Of a stretch of DNA of 64,000 nt, positions 21,478 through 30,991 are shown in pieces (position 1 is the stretch's first letter; each line of letters opens with the position of its first letter). The translations under genes were made by a program, and so were the position numbers. The stretch comes from Diplonema papillatum (Eukaryota; Euglenozoa; Diplonemea; Diplonemida; Diplonemidae). Below the pieces are notes generated by a model that saw only the letters and a list, made by a program, of their open reading frames with translations, was not told the origin of the DNA and did not search any database. Location of the stretch: contig JAPJBO010000236.1 of assembly GCA_030068145.1 (NCBI GenBank), forward strand, positions 124,001 to 188,000, given 5' to 3'.

Positions 21478-21840
21478 TCACATCTCACCACAGCTCATAG
21501 CGAGTAGTGCGACATCTGCGGGGAGCCCGGCTGAGGCACAGGCCCCGCAAGCATTTCGTGGACGCTGATGCCTCGATTCGGGGACTTTTTCTCGCAGAGC
21601 GAGCAGAGGAGCAGTCCGACGACGGCTACCACGCCGACGCCGATCAGGGTGAAGTGCCACCACAGCAACCCGGAGCCGCCGTCGTCGTCGTCCACGGGGG
21701 TGCTCTCCGCGTCGACGCCCCCGTGCCTGATCCGGTGCTGTCTGGCACGCTGCCGTTTGCCTGGGCAGGGGTCTCCGTGTCGGTTGCGTTGGCCGGAGGA
21801 GGAACGTCAACCGGTGGCTGCGTGAGCGGATTTCAGGCGT
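21478..21840 (-). pseudogene. Duplicated 3' end of the membrane-protein gene at 22071-23080
   Basis: The minus strand repeats the transmembrane and tail portion (SGLLWWHFTLIGVGVVAVVG, LLLCSLCEKKSPNRGISVHE, MLAGPVPQPGSPQMSHYSL) and the short stretch before it. The Thr/Ala/Pro repeat region and N-terminal domain are missing, and similarity ends near 21840. It is a tandem partial copy lying just downstream of the full exon. Confidence 0.75.
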
Positions 21841-22070
21841 CTTGTGGTGCGTATGAGACTGTTTTAGTGCTGTCAATTCATGTCGATTTTCCGAGACGCA
21901 ACGTCTTCCGCGTCTGATAGAAAGCACCCCCAGGCAACAGTTCACAGTGAGTACAGCGGCGTCTGCGTAATAGACTATTTCGTGCAGCCAACTCGTATCA
22001 ATTGTTTGAAAACGCAACGTCTTCCGCATCTGGCCAACGCTTCTCGGATTCACATCACATATCTCGCAGC

Positions 22071-23080
22071 TCATAACGAGTAGTGCGACATCTGCGGGGA
22101 GCCCGGCTGAGGCACAGGCCCCGCGAGCATTTCGTGGACGCTGATGCCTCGATTCGGGGACTTTTTCTCGCGGAGCGAGCAGAGGAGCAGTCCGACGACG
22201 GCTACCACGCCGACGCCGATCAGGGCGAAGTGCCACCACAGCAACCCGGAGCCGCCGTCGTCGTCGTCCACGGGGGTGCTCTCCGGTGCGTCGACGCCCC
22301 CGACGCCTGATCCGGTGCTGCCCGGCATGCTGCCATTCGCCTGGGCAGGGGCCTCCGTGTCGGTTGCGTTGGCCGGAGGAGGAATGTCACCCGGCTGCGG
22401 TGTGGGCGGCGGGACCCTGGACTCTGGGGCGTCTGTGTCCAGAGCAGGCTGCTGCGTGGCCGGCGCAGGAGCAGCGGTGCTAGGGGCATTCGTCCCTGGC
22501 ACTGGCGCAGCGGTGCTGGGGGCACTCGTGTTGAACGCTGGCGCAGCCGTGCTTGGGGCTTTCGTGGTTGCCACCGGCGCAGCCGTGGTCGGAGCATTTG
22601 TGTTCGCTGCTGGCGCAGTCGTGGTTGGCGCTGGCGCAGCCGTAGTCGGGGCATTCGTGTTTGACGCTGGCGCATCCGTGCTTGGGGCATTCGTGGCCAA
22701 CACTGGCGCATCCGTGCTTGGGGCACTCGTGGCCAACACTGGCGCATCCGTGGTTGGGGCATTCGTGGCCAACACTGGCGCATCCGTGGTTGGGGCATTC
22801 GTGGCCACCACCGGCGCAGCCGTGCTGGGGGCACTCGTGTCCAACACGGGAGCTTCGGTGCTTGGCGCCTCGGTCGGCTCGACCCACGGGAACCGGAGCG
22901 TGCAGCCGCCGGCTACGCTGCCGTAGACCTTGTCGCCGCCGCCGTTGTCTAGCATTTCGAAGTCGCCTGGGCTGAGGAACTTCAGGTCGTGCTCGTGGTA
23001 GAGCCGATTCGGGTCTTCGTCGCCGTACACGTAGTTCTCCTTGTCCCAGTACTTCGCCTTCGTGTAGTGGTCGCTCACCC
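22071..23080 (-). CDS. Mucin-like single-pass membrane protein (3'-terminal exon)
   Basis: The frame is open from a splice-acceptor-like CTACTCACAG at 23081-23090 (complement) to a TGA at 22071. It has no in-frame ATG near its start, so it is probably a last exon; upstream exons were not identified. An ordered N-terminal part (DHYTKAKYWDKENYVYGDED, DLKFLSPGDFEMLDNGGGDK, AGGCTLRFPW) is followed by about 135 residues of degenerate repeats (TEAPSTEAPVLDTSAPSTAA, NAPTTDAPVLA). These are typical of O-glycosylated stalks. A Pro/Asp-rich linker, one transmembrane helix (LLWWHFALIGVGVVAVVGLL) and a 34-residue tail (REKKSPNRGISVHEM ... MSHYSL) complete it. Topology is inferred as type I with the stalk outside the cell. 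I do not recognise the N-terminal domain. Strong GC bias and repeat slippage explain the open alternative frames. Confidence 0.7.
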
Positions 23081-23699
23081 CTGTGAGTAGGGTTGGCAGT
23101 TTTATTGGGCTGACCGATTATGAAACAATAAAACCAGGCGTAGAGCTTGGTTAAAGGAGTCGGGTCAGCTTGACCCGATTTTTGTTGAGGCCACCACGTA
23201 AAAAATTGTCGTCGGGCACCCATGCACTATGATTTCGTGAAGAATCTAAGAACCTGCGATCTTCGATACGTGGTGCCAAGTGGTGGTATGTGTCGTCTGC
23301 CGAAGCAGGCCGGAGACAGCAGGCGCAGGGGGCAGGTCTTGCTTTACTTCCCTCTTCTTCATGAAGACCCACCCCCAGGCAATCCCGACTGTCCAATCAG
23401 GGTCGCGAAAGGAGGGTGCCGTATAGTGATGAGGTGGTTGACCAGGCCCCCACGAAGCCTCATACACAAACACGGCTACAACACCAGGATGCAGCCCTGC
23501 TCTCACTCAGCCATCACAGGGCCCTAGATCTCGCAACTTGACCTGACACAGCAGGGTGGCGGCCGTAGCAGCAACCTTCGCAATGAAGGCGCGCAGCTGG
23601 AGTGTATGTAGGCAACTCCATACAACAGCTGCATCAGACGCAGCTTTTGGTCCGAGAGCTCGCTAGGGGAGGTGCGCTGCTCACCTGTCTGATCACCTG

Positions 23700-24020
23700 G
23701 CCGATCTCATACGTAGTAGTAGTTGGAGTAGTAGTAGTAGCTTGAACTTGTTATGCAGCAACAATCTGTGTCGATGGACTGCACAGTAGTAGTTTGTGTC
23801 ATCCTAATCCGGGTCACAAGTCAGGGAGAAGAACGGAGCAATCTTTACAAACAAACGAGTGACATAAGGTGGCCGCTTGAGCGGCGCCAATGCGAGCGCA
23901 CACAGCAGCAGTGACGCGTCAGCAGTATTTGCACTTCCGGATGGGGCTGCCGTCATGAGCGTCGACGGCTAGCGAGCGTCGGCAGAGGGTGCAGTGGTCG
24001 GAGCAAGCTTGAACGTGGCG
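23700..24020 (-). pseudogene. LINE-like 3' end (copy C)
   Basis: It matches copy B: zinc-ribbon codons on the minus strand (23900-24015), then the shared 3' tail, then the TTGAACTTGTT block bounded by GTAGTAGTAG triplets (23715-23745). Similarity stops abruptly at about 24020, a 5' truncation. Confidence 0.55.
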
Positions 24021-24029
24021 ATCTCATAC

Positions 24030-24790
24030 GAGAATAGCTGAGTTGCAGCTCTTTTTATTTCTTCGCTTTTTCTCACGAACGGGGGAGGTCGGTCCTGCTT
24101 TTGGTTTCGTAGGTTCTCCCGACTCCCCAATTCGTGGTTAGCACAAACTCAAGGGGTCTGGTCAAGTATTCCCTGCAGTATTAGCATGGTTCTTTCAACA
24201 AATAACATGCAGGGTCCAAACCTTGTGTCTTTTTAAAACGCTCCCGCGGAGCCGATGGACCCCAAAAAGAAAAGTTGGAAAAAAAAAGAATTGCTCAACT
24301 TCATCAAAAATTACTGCAGAGTTTGTTCCAAAATTTTAAAATTCAAAAAACCCAATTTTTTTTGGTGTGGTCGGTGGGCCAGTTCCCCGTAGTTCCCCCG
24401 TAGTTCAACATGGGGGGGGGGTGTCTTTTTTTTTTTTTTTCGTTTCTTGTTTTTTTGCTGAGTGCTTCAGGGATGCGGCCTTGGGTCCTGGAGAGCATTT
24501 CTGAGCTACTTTGCACGTTTTCGTCACAAAATAAGGACAATTTCGGGTAATTCGAGCGTATCAAGATCAAAGACCCCAGGAGACAAGCCACCTGGTCCAG
24601 GCCAAAATCGGTGAATTTCGGGGGGTAATTCCTTTGTGGCGATCACTTTGTGCAGTCGGCCCTGGCGAAGGTGGGGCGGAAGAGCTACAAAGGTGCAGTA
24701 TTACGGCCCCAACTTGCGCAGAGCGGCCATGTGCTATGCGTGCCCCGAAGAGGAAGGAATAGGATGAGAAGGAAGGACAGACTGGGAGTC
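24030..24790. other. Low-complexity and repeat-derived stretch
   Basis: It contains poly-G/T runs (24414-24441) and a block (GAATAGCTGAGTTGCAGCTC, CGGGGGAGGTCGGTCCTGCT, GACTCCCCAATTCGTGGTT) repeated at 56.6-56.75 kb and in part at 11.3-11.4 kb. No gene is recognised. Confidence 0.4.
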
Positions 24791-24805
24791 ACGGTTTGAC
24801 AGGTA

Positions 24806-25450
24806 GTGACAGGATCAGCTGCGGTAAGGAGAGCAGGAAATGTTCTACCAGAGGCCCCGCGCCCGCCGGGTTTCGAAGCGATCGCGGGACCGGAGACCTT
24901 CGCGGCGGTCGGAGGAGAGAGGTGGTTCCGGGCGCTGCAGTATTGGCTGGATGGGATGTGCTGGTCGGTGGCGGGTGACGTCTCGATGGCGGAGCTCGCC
25001 GTCGACTTTGAAGTGTGCACCAAACTGGATCTTCCGGGCAGTGTCGTAGCGACAACGGACGGGACACCGTTGAGCATGCGTGCGAGGGTACTCGGAAAAC
25101 TTTTAAAAACCGTCGGGAATGCGCTGGAGCGAAACGGCGACGGACCGCTTCTGCCAGACAGGAAACTGGAGAAGATAGGGTCGCTGAGAACGGTGGGAGC
25201 CCGGATCTTTTCCCTACGTACGGAGGTGGAAGGGCAGAGCGTGCGGCGAGATGGGCGGTGTTCAACGCTACGGAACACGAAAAGTGGAGTGAGCGGGTGT
25301 GCCACGAGCACCAGAAAGTGATGTGCGGCGTGTGAAAGCGCCGGTGCAGCAACCGGTGAACCTGGGCGAGCAATCGAAGAAGAAGCGAGGCACCAAACGC
25401 GCGCCTGAGCGCGACGATCAAGTTGAGCTAAAGAGGCGAAATAATGACAC
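24806..25450 (+). pseudogene. Retroelement-like C-terminal region, frame-broken
   Basis: The peptide RWFRALQYWLDGMCWSVAGD plus VSMAELAVDFEVCTKLDLPG looks like the W-rich segment followed by (E)LAVDFE found near the C-terminus of some retroelement polyproteins; this is a recollection, not a search. A first stop comes at 25322. The neighbouring frame then continues with KKKRGTKRAPERDDQVELKR, a basic tail that recurs at 41.56, 44.83 and 48.48 kb. I infer a frameshifted 3' end of a mobile-element protein. No reverse transcriptase or integrase motif is present here. Confidence 0.4.
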
Positions 25451-25519
25451 ATCACGTACGAAGAGATAACCGCGACACCGCAAATCGCCACAGATTATTT
25501 GCATTCTAACCCAAACTAT

Positions 25520-26590
25520 CAGAGGCGGTCGCGGTCGAAGACGGCAACCCGAGCGAGGAGTAAGGTTGATAACCAGAATGACAGGTCATAATAATAATGG
25601 CCATGCTGAAGGCAAGGTTGCGTTGCAGGAGGAGAAACTGGTGCTTGGCCGAGGATAAGATGGCTATGGCGGCAGGGGCAGAACAGAGAGACAGCGAGTC
25701 CTTCTTGTGGGGTAGTCACGCCTTCGCAGTCCCAGGACCTCCGCCCACTTGCGTACAGCCGTCGACTGGCCTTTCCCAAGAGGACGAGTTGGAATGCAGG
25801 TACCATCTCCGGAGAGCTTCCGGGTTCTCCCAGAGTAGAGGAGCTGATGCAAACGCCACCTGGGCTTCTGAACGTGATTGCAGATCACCTTCTTGCCAAA
25901 CCCAAGAGGGGTTGGAGTGTCGGAATGGCGCGCAAGGAGAGGCTCTGGCTTGTTTGCTTCTTTCGCTGGCGAGAGGGAGACTTCGGACACGGCAAAGCCT
26001 TCGGGTCTTCGGGCTCTGCATCCAGAGATCGTAGAGCAGTTTGCCGACAACAACATTAGCCTTGAATGGCATGCTGAGGGCATGCAGTTTATCAAGAACT
26101 TCTTATCAGCTTCCCTTCCATGCAGACACAAGTTGGACTCAAGCACATATTTTCTTCTATCACCGGACTCTTGATTGCGTGCTGCCAATTTTATCTGTGG
26201 GCTGTCCAAGACATCCTGCAGATCTCGATCGGCCAGGCCTCTGCCATCCGTCACGATAACGCGATTATTTTCAAGGGCCAGTACAAGCACGCAATGGTGG
26301 TAACTGAGCTTTTCGTTCAGTCCTCTTGGGGAACGTTGAAGGGGGCCCGGTAGCGAGCTTTACTTAGGTTCCTGCGAGCGTGAGCCAACCGACATCTGCG
26401 AGTCCTACGATAGCGTTCGAGTCTACTTTTCAGCGAATCCTTCATGCCACGGCGTCACGAAAGCACCAACCCCGACACCCCGAACGCTCCATTTTTCAAA
26501 AGGCTTGGCCCTTCTGTGGAAAGCCCAAGCAAGAGGAACCGTTTTGCTCACTCCAAAGCTCCCGGTTTGGTGGCGTTTGAAAAAATCCAC
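25520..26590. other. Stretch with no assigned gene
   Basis: A 72-bp-type repeat piece (GACGAGTTGGAATGCAGGTA, 25783-25830) is present. Open frames on both strands exist, the longest on the minus strand at 25664-26290, but none shows a motif I recognise and each could be chance in GC-rich DNA. Confidence 0.3.
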
Positions 26591-26750
26591 TACAAAAAAA
26601 AAAAAAGACACCCCAAGGTCAGTTCCCCGTAGTTCCCCCGTAGTTCCCCCTGGCTATACCGACCACACCATTTTTTCCTGAAAATTTTTTTTTTTTTGCC
26701 ATTTCCAAAAAGACACAAGGTTTTGACCCTGCATGATAAACAGCACCTAC

Positions 26751-27624
26751 CTGTGAGCGGCACGTTGCCGCCGTCGGCCATGAACATCCCGTACGTCTGC
26801 AGCGCCGTGACGAGCACCTGCGCTCCCGGCGGCAGCTTGTCGAAGTCGACGGTCGGGTGCCTCGTCAGCAGGTCCGCCATCGGCTTCAACCGGAGGTGCA
26901 CGCCGTATGGCGGCGCGCTCGCCGGCCCGCTGGTCGCCTTTGTCGAATGCGTTGCCGGGTATACGTACACGCTTGACCGCAGGTTCTTGTTCGGCAGCAC
27001 AAATCGGACCGCGTGGGGGATCACACCCGCCGCCAGCTCGTCGGCGGTGAACAGCAAAGGCGTTATGGGCAGTCCGGCTGCATCTGCGCTCGTGCACTCT
27101 CGGCCCCGGCCGTAGTCGTCGAGGTCTGCTACCGGCACGTCGAACCCGTATTCCCGCGCCATGTCCCAAGCCACGGTGCAGCCTCCGTAGAAGGGCACGC
27201 CGTCGGCCGCCCCGCTGACGATGTTGGCCCTGTACATCTCGTAGATCACGCCGGCTTCGCGGTCGACGCTCAGCAGGTGGCAGTCACCGTCATTCGCGCA
27301 GTGGAAGTCGGGTTCGCCCTCCACGCGGCCGACGTTCGGCACGGGCATGCGCACGTAGTCGCACTCGCCGTCGTAGAATCCTTCCTTTTCGAAGGTGCGC
27401 CGCACGGAGTTGCTCGAGTTGACTTCGAAGATGTGGAAGCTCATGTCGGCCCGCAGCTGGTTGCTGGTGCCGAAGCCGTTGCCGGCCTCCATCCACGCGA
27501 TCACTGTGTCCGAGTCTGCGTGCTTCGCCCGAGCCGTCACGTTTTGGTACCACAGCGCGGTGCTCGGAAAGTACGGCGCCACTGCCGCCACTTGCGCAGC
27601 AAGCAGGACACAAGCACCAATCAT
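26751..27624 (-). CDS. Secreted protein resembling a bacterial hypothetical family (5' exon)
   Basis: The start is an ATG (complement of 27622-27624). The first 16 residues (MIGACVLLAAQVAAVA) are a good signal peptide, followed by PYFPSTALWYQNVTARAK. The exon ends at 26751 with MFMADGGNVPLT and a consensus donor (CAG|GTAGGT on the minus strand). Downstream exons are not identified. The blocks GDCHLLSVDREAGVIYEMYR, TSADAAGLPITPLLFTADEL, AGVIPHAVRFVLPNKN and LRLKPMADLL recall a family of secreted bacterial hypothetical proteins that share FPS..PWN, YELYRA, TSADAAGLP and a closing YGM..AD.G. That comparison is from memory. Function is unknown. Cys residues occur mainly in pairs in the middle, consistent with disulphides. 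The gene lies beside broken copies at 27774-27978 and 28383-28475. Confidence 0.7.
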
Positions 27625-27773
27625 ATTCCGAGGGGGCTTCTTTTTTTCTTGGTTTCCTGACCGTAGGGGTGGAGCTTGCATTTTCGTTAATAATAGTTTT
27701 GGGGTTTTTTTGGTTGCATTTTCGAAGTTGTCGCTGAAAAAAAAAACAGTGATGACCGAACGTTGCTTCGCGT

Positions 27774-27978
27774 CGTGGTCGTCGAACCCGTATTCCCGCG
27801 CCATGTCCCAAGCTGCGGTGCAGCCTCCGTAGAAGGCCACGCCGTCGGCCGCCCCGCTGACGATGTTGGCCCTGTACATCTCGTAGATCACGCCGGCTTC
27901 GCGGCCGACGCCCAGCAGGTGGCAGTCGCCGTCGTTCGCGCAGTGGAATTCCGGTTCGCCCTCCACGCGACCGGAAGT
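27774..27978 (-). pseudogene. Duplicated internal segment of the secreted-protein gene
   Basis: It repeats about 68 residues of the 26751-27624 exon (GRVEGEPEFHCANDGDCHLL to WDMAREYGFD) with few substitutions, upstream of the gene's own start. It has no signal peptide. At 27978 it is joined to the unrelated tandem repeat at 27979-28385, and at 27774 to a poly-A-rich spacer. It reads as an isolated segment, not an expressed copy. Confidence 0.7.
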
Positions 27979-28385
27979 GAAGAATTCCGACGGCCAATGT
28001 AAGAGCAGCGAGGTACCGAAAGAAGAAGCGAGTGAAGTCGCGCCTTCTGGGCGATTCTTCCATTAGCGAGGACATGTTGCCGAGCCGCTACGACCCACAA
28101 CCGCATGGTACCGGGGAGCTTCCCGGGAGCAACGCGGAAGTGAAGAATTCCGACGGCAAACGTGCGAGAGCAGCAAGGTACCGAAAGAAGAAGCGAGTGA
28201 AGTCGCGCCTTCTGTGGGCGATTCTTCCATTAGCGAGGACATGTTGCCGAGCCGCTACGACCCACAACCGCATGGTACCGGGGAGCTTCCCGGGAGCAAC
28301 GCGGAAGTGAAGAATTCCGACGGCAAACGTGCGAGAGCAGCAAGGTACCGAAAGAAGAAGCGAAGTGAAGCCGCGGCCCCGTGTT
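27979..28385 (+). repeat. Tandem repeat, about 168-bp unit, 2.4 copies, possibly coding
   Basis: The units contain GAAGTGAAGAATTCCGACGG, GGTACCGAAAGAAGAAGCGA, CCATTAGCGAGGACATGTTG and CATGGTACCGGGGAGCTTCC. On the plus strand one frame encodes SEDMLPSRYDPQPHGTGELP followed by a basic KRARAARYRKKKR. This could be the C-terminal basic tail of a mobile-element protein. No longer gene is supported. Confidence 0.5.
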
Positions 28386-28475
28386 TGAGTTCCGAGCACC
28401 GCGCTGTGGTACCAAAACGTGTCGGCTTCGGCGAAGCACGCCAAGCTCGAAGTCAATTCGAGCAACGCCGTGCCG
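28383..28475 (+). pseudogene. Inverted, deleted copy of the secreted-protein 5' region
   Basis: One plus-strand frame reads PSTALWYQNVSASAKHAKLE and then VNSSNAV. This matches the mature N-terminus of the minus-strand gene at 27624 and then jumps about 40 residues ahead (FEVNSSNSV). The signal peptide is missing. It is a short inverted fragment with an internal deletion. Confidence 0.55.
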
Positions 28476-28930
28476 TGCAAATCATCCGAGCCGTGCAAAT
28501 CATCCGAGTAACCTGTCGTCTTGGTCTGACCCACATGTTGAAGCACCCGTCGGCAGAGACAAGCGTCTGCAAGACACGAGTAGGGAGGATGTGAGTAGGG
28601 GCACACGTGCGTGGTGATGATGACAAAATTGTTGAAGGAACAAACGGCCACCTTGAAGTGGTTGAAGTCGCCTCTACTACTACACTCGAGCCTCGAGGTA
28701 CAGTAGTTTTCCCTGGTGGTGTCCCGTTTCCAGTCGCGTATCCGAGAGTTCTCCCGCCGGTCACCCTCCAGCGGTGGCGTCTGGCAGCCGATACAAAATC
28801 GAAACGCGCCTTGGTTTACCGTCCCGGCACTACTACTAAAAAAAGAACAGGCACCGGAGCACGAGCGGAGTAGTAGTAACACGAGCGGAGTAGTAGTAGT
28901 AGTTTCAGCTTAGTGTGTGTTTGATCAAAG

Positions 28931-29002
28931 AGAGAGAGAGAGACGAGTTAGAGTTCAGGGACCATCTCTCCGAGGAGTATCCGGTCGCCCAACTAGAACT
29001 CT
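28931..29002. mobile_element. 72-bp insertion with CAAAG duplications
   Basis: The insert AGAGAGAGAGAGACGAGTTA ... AACTAGAACTCTC is flanked by CAAAG on both sides (28926-28930 and 29003-29007). The host repeat is continuous without it at about 54379 and 62675 (TTTGATCAAAG then ACATCAAGGCAG). Related 72-bp sequences occur at 6489-6560 and 25783-25830. Confidence 0.7.
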
Positions 29003-29049
29003 CAAAGTAACATCAAGGCAGCCCTTACAAAGACCACGGGCTTTTATAT

Positions 29050-29287
29050 GAGACGATGCCAAAAAAAAAAACCCCCTACTCTTTGCACTAATAAAATACT
29101 TGTCGACGTCACCCCTTACTGGCCCCGAAACCCCATCTGGGCCCACTTGTGGGCCTTCTGAGGCCTCTTTACCTTCACTTAACCCGCCAAAAACGTTCAG
29201 GGCCCGTTTTGAGCCGCACAGACAGCGTTTCGGGGCCGGCATACAGTATGGGGTGACGTCAAAAAGGGGGGGGTTCGGCATCTTATC
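29050..29287. mobile_element. 238-bp MITE of the ATAT-target transposon family
   Basis: The ends GAGACGATGCC and GGCATCTTATC, plus about 80 bp of inner inverted sequence (TTTGCACTAATAAAATAC, GACGTCACCCCTTACTGG), match the TIRs of the 2.98-kb transposon at 58162-61141. ATAT flanks both sides (29046-29049, 29288-29291). The host sequence around an uninterrupted ATAT is at 54430-54490 (GATATTAATCATCATG). Most of the interior is deleted and no protein is encoded. Confidence 0.85.
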
Positions 29288-29379
29288 ATATTAATCATCA
29301 TGTTTCAAACCCCCGATTGCGCGTAACCTGGAAGCACCCGGAGAGGGTGTCGGTGGTACAAAGGATGCGGGCAACTCAT

Positions 29380-29870
29380 CCGGCAATCAGCTCGCATCGG
29401 GGAGTGACTTAAGGTGGCCGCTTGAGCGGCGCCAATCCGAGCGCACACAGCAGCAGTGACGCGTCGGCAGTATTCGCACTTCAGGATGCCGTCATGAGCG
29501 TCGGCGGCTAGCGAGTGTCGGCAGACGGTGCAGTGGTCGGAGCAAGCTTGCACGTGGCAGGTCGGTGCCGCACAAATGAGTTACTTGTGTGCGTTCACCT
29601 TGCGCATGCGTCGCGCAGCCTGCGAGATCACCCACTTCCGGGGTCGTCTGGATCCGGTCCCACGTGCCTTCATGCCTTTCCGCGTCTTCCGCGGCGGCCG
29701 CACGGTTCTCTGCCTGGTGGCCTCTACCACCCGCTGGACCTTCGCGTCCCACGCTACCCTGTCTGCCATCAGCTCCCGGATCTCCTCCGTGTTCGACATG
29801 CCGAGCACGTCGAGATAGGAAAGCGGAGATCGACTGCGTTTCTTCTTTCGGCGCGTCGTTGCAAGAAGCG
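29380..29870 (-). pseudogene. LINE-like 3' end (copy D)
   Basis: It encodes the same C-terminal region as copy A, extending slightly further 5' (LGMSNTEEIRELMADRVAWD) and including DLSALLS-like remnants to about 29870. It contains at position 29752-29785 the intact sequence TACCCTGTCTGCCATCAGCT, which is the empty-site equivalent of the hAT-like insertion in copy E. Confidence 0.65.
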
Positions 29871-30032
29871 CTGGTCCGCCCTCAGGCAGTGCCCAGCGAA
29901 GCGGAGCCGCTTTCTCTACAACTCACATCGATCCTCGGGAGCACGAGCAGAAATACTCGAGGGACTGCCTTGTGCTCATTTCGAAGGAGGCTAGAGGGGG
30001 AGAAAACAATACAACTACAAAGTGGGTCTTTT

Positions 30033-30169
30033 TTGTTGAACGCTTACGCCCGCCACTAAACCCAGGGTTACCTGTGTTTCGTGTGGGCTACAGCACATTT
30101 ACCTCCTTTGATCTATCGCAACTGGCAGTCTCCTCAAGCATTTCCTACAAAGCAGGTGCTTATACAAAA
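30033..30169 (+). repeat. SINE-like dispersed repeat with A-tail (copy 3)
   Basis: Same unit as at 1.2 and 21.0 kb, ending GGTGCTTATAC followed by an A-run broken by one T. Confidence 0.65.
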
Positions 30170-30539
30170 AAATAAGAGCTCGTCACTCGCACAACCGCGG
30201 CTGATACAAAACTCATGATGATGATGATGATGTGAAGAGAGAGTTGTTTTCGTTGAACGCAGTGCCTGATCGTTTTTTACGTACAGCTGGATTCAGGACG
30301 CAAGTGAAAACGCCGCGGTTTGCGGCGACGAGCTTCTCATTTCCTCCAACATTTCATGTTTGGTAAGTAGTAGTAGTAGTAATAGTAGTAGTATGTGTCG
30401 TCTGCCGAAGCAGCCGGAGACAGCAGGCGCAGGGGGCAGGTCTTGCTTTACAATTCTCTTCTTCATGGAGACCCGCCCCCGGCAATCCCGACTGTCCAAT
30501 CACTGTCGAGAAAGGTTTGTGCCCTATGTTTGGTAAAGT

Positions 30540-30991
30540 AGTAGTAGTATGCTTCATCCTAATCCGGGAACAAAGTCAGGGAGAAGAACGGAGCAATCTT
30601 TACAAACGAACGAGTGACATAAGGTGGCCGCTTGAGCGGCGCCAATCCGAGCGCACACAGCAGCAGTGACGCGTCGGCAGTATTTGCACTTCAGGATGGG
30701 GCTGCCGTCATGAGCGTCGACGGCTAGCGAGTGTCGGCAGAGGGTGCAGTGGTCGGAGCAAGCTTGAACGTGGCAGGTCGGTGCCGCACAAATGAGTTGG
30801 TCGATGTACTTCAGCGCATTAACCTTGCGCATGCGCCGCGCAGCATGCGAGATCACGCGCTTCCGGGGGTCGTCCGGATCCGGTCCCACGTGCCTTCATG
30901 CCTTTCCGCGTCTTCCGCGGCGGCCGCACGGTTCTCTGCCTGGTGGCCTCTACCACCCGCTGGACCTTCGCGTCCCATGCTACCCTGTCTG
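30540..30991 (-). pseudogene. LINE-like 3' end (copy E, distal part)
   Basis: The minus strand carries the basic linker and zinc ribbon (SDHCTLCRHSLAVDAHDGSP, ILKCKYCRRVTAAVCARIGA, AQAATLCHSFVCKDC). A 3' tail follows, ending at the triplet run ACTACTACTACT (30539-30550, complement). The reading continues, on the other side of the hAT-like insertion, into 33761-34475. Confidence 0.7.
30985..30991. repeat. Left target-site duplication of hAT-like element
   Basis: CTGTCTG precedes the CAGGG terminus and is repeated at 33761-33767 after the CCCTG terminus. The uninterrupted sequence CCCTGTCTGCCATCAG is present in copy D at about 29757. Confidence 0.85.

Noticed and set aside
22144..22926. A 260-aa plus-strand Gly/Ala/Val-rich protein opposite the mucin-like exon
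   Set aside because: It is the antisense shadow of the GC-rich Thr/Ala/Pro repeats; the minus frame has the transmembrane helix, an ordered N-terminus and a splice acceptor.
24685..25491. A 268-aa minus-strand frame
   Set aside because: Composition looks antisense to the plus-strand WFRALQYWLDG...ELAVDFE peptide, which is the more protein-like reading.
27013..27660. A 215-aa plus-strand frame opposite the secreted-protein exon
   Set aside because: Antisense shadow; the minus frame carries the signal peptide and conserved blocks.
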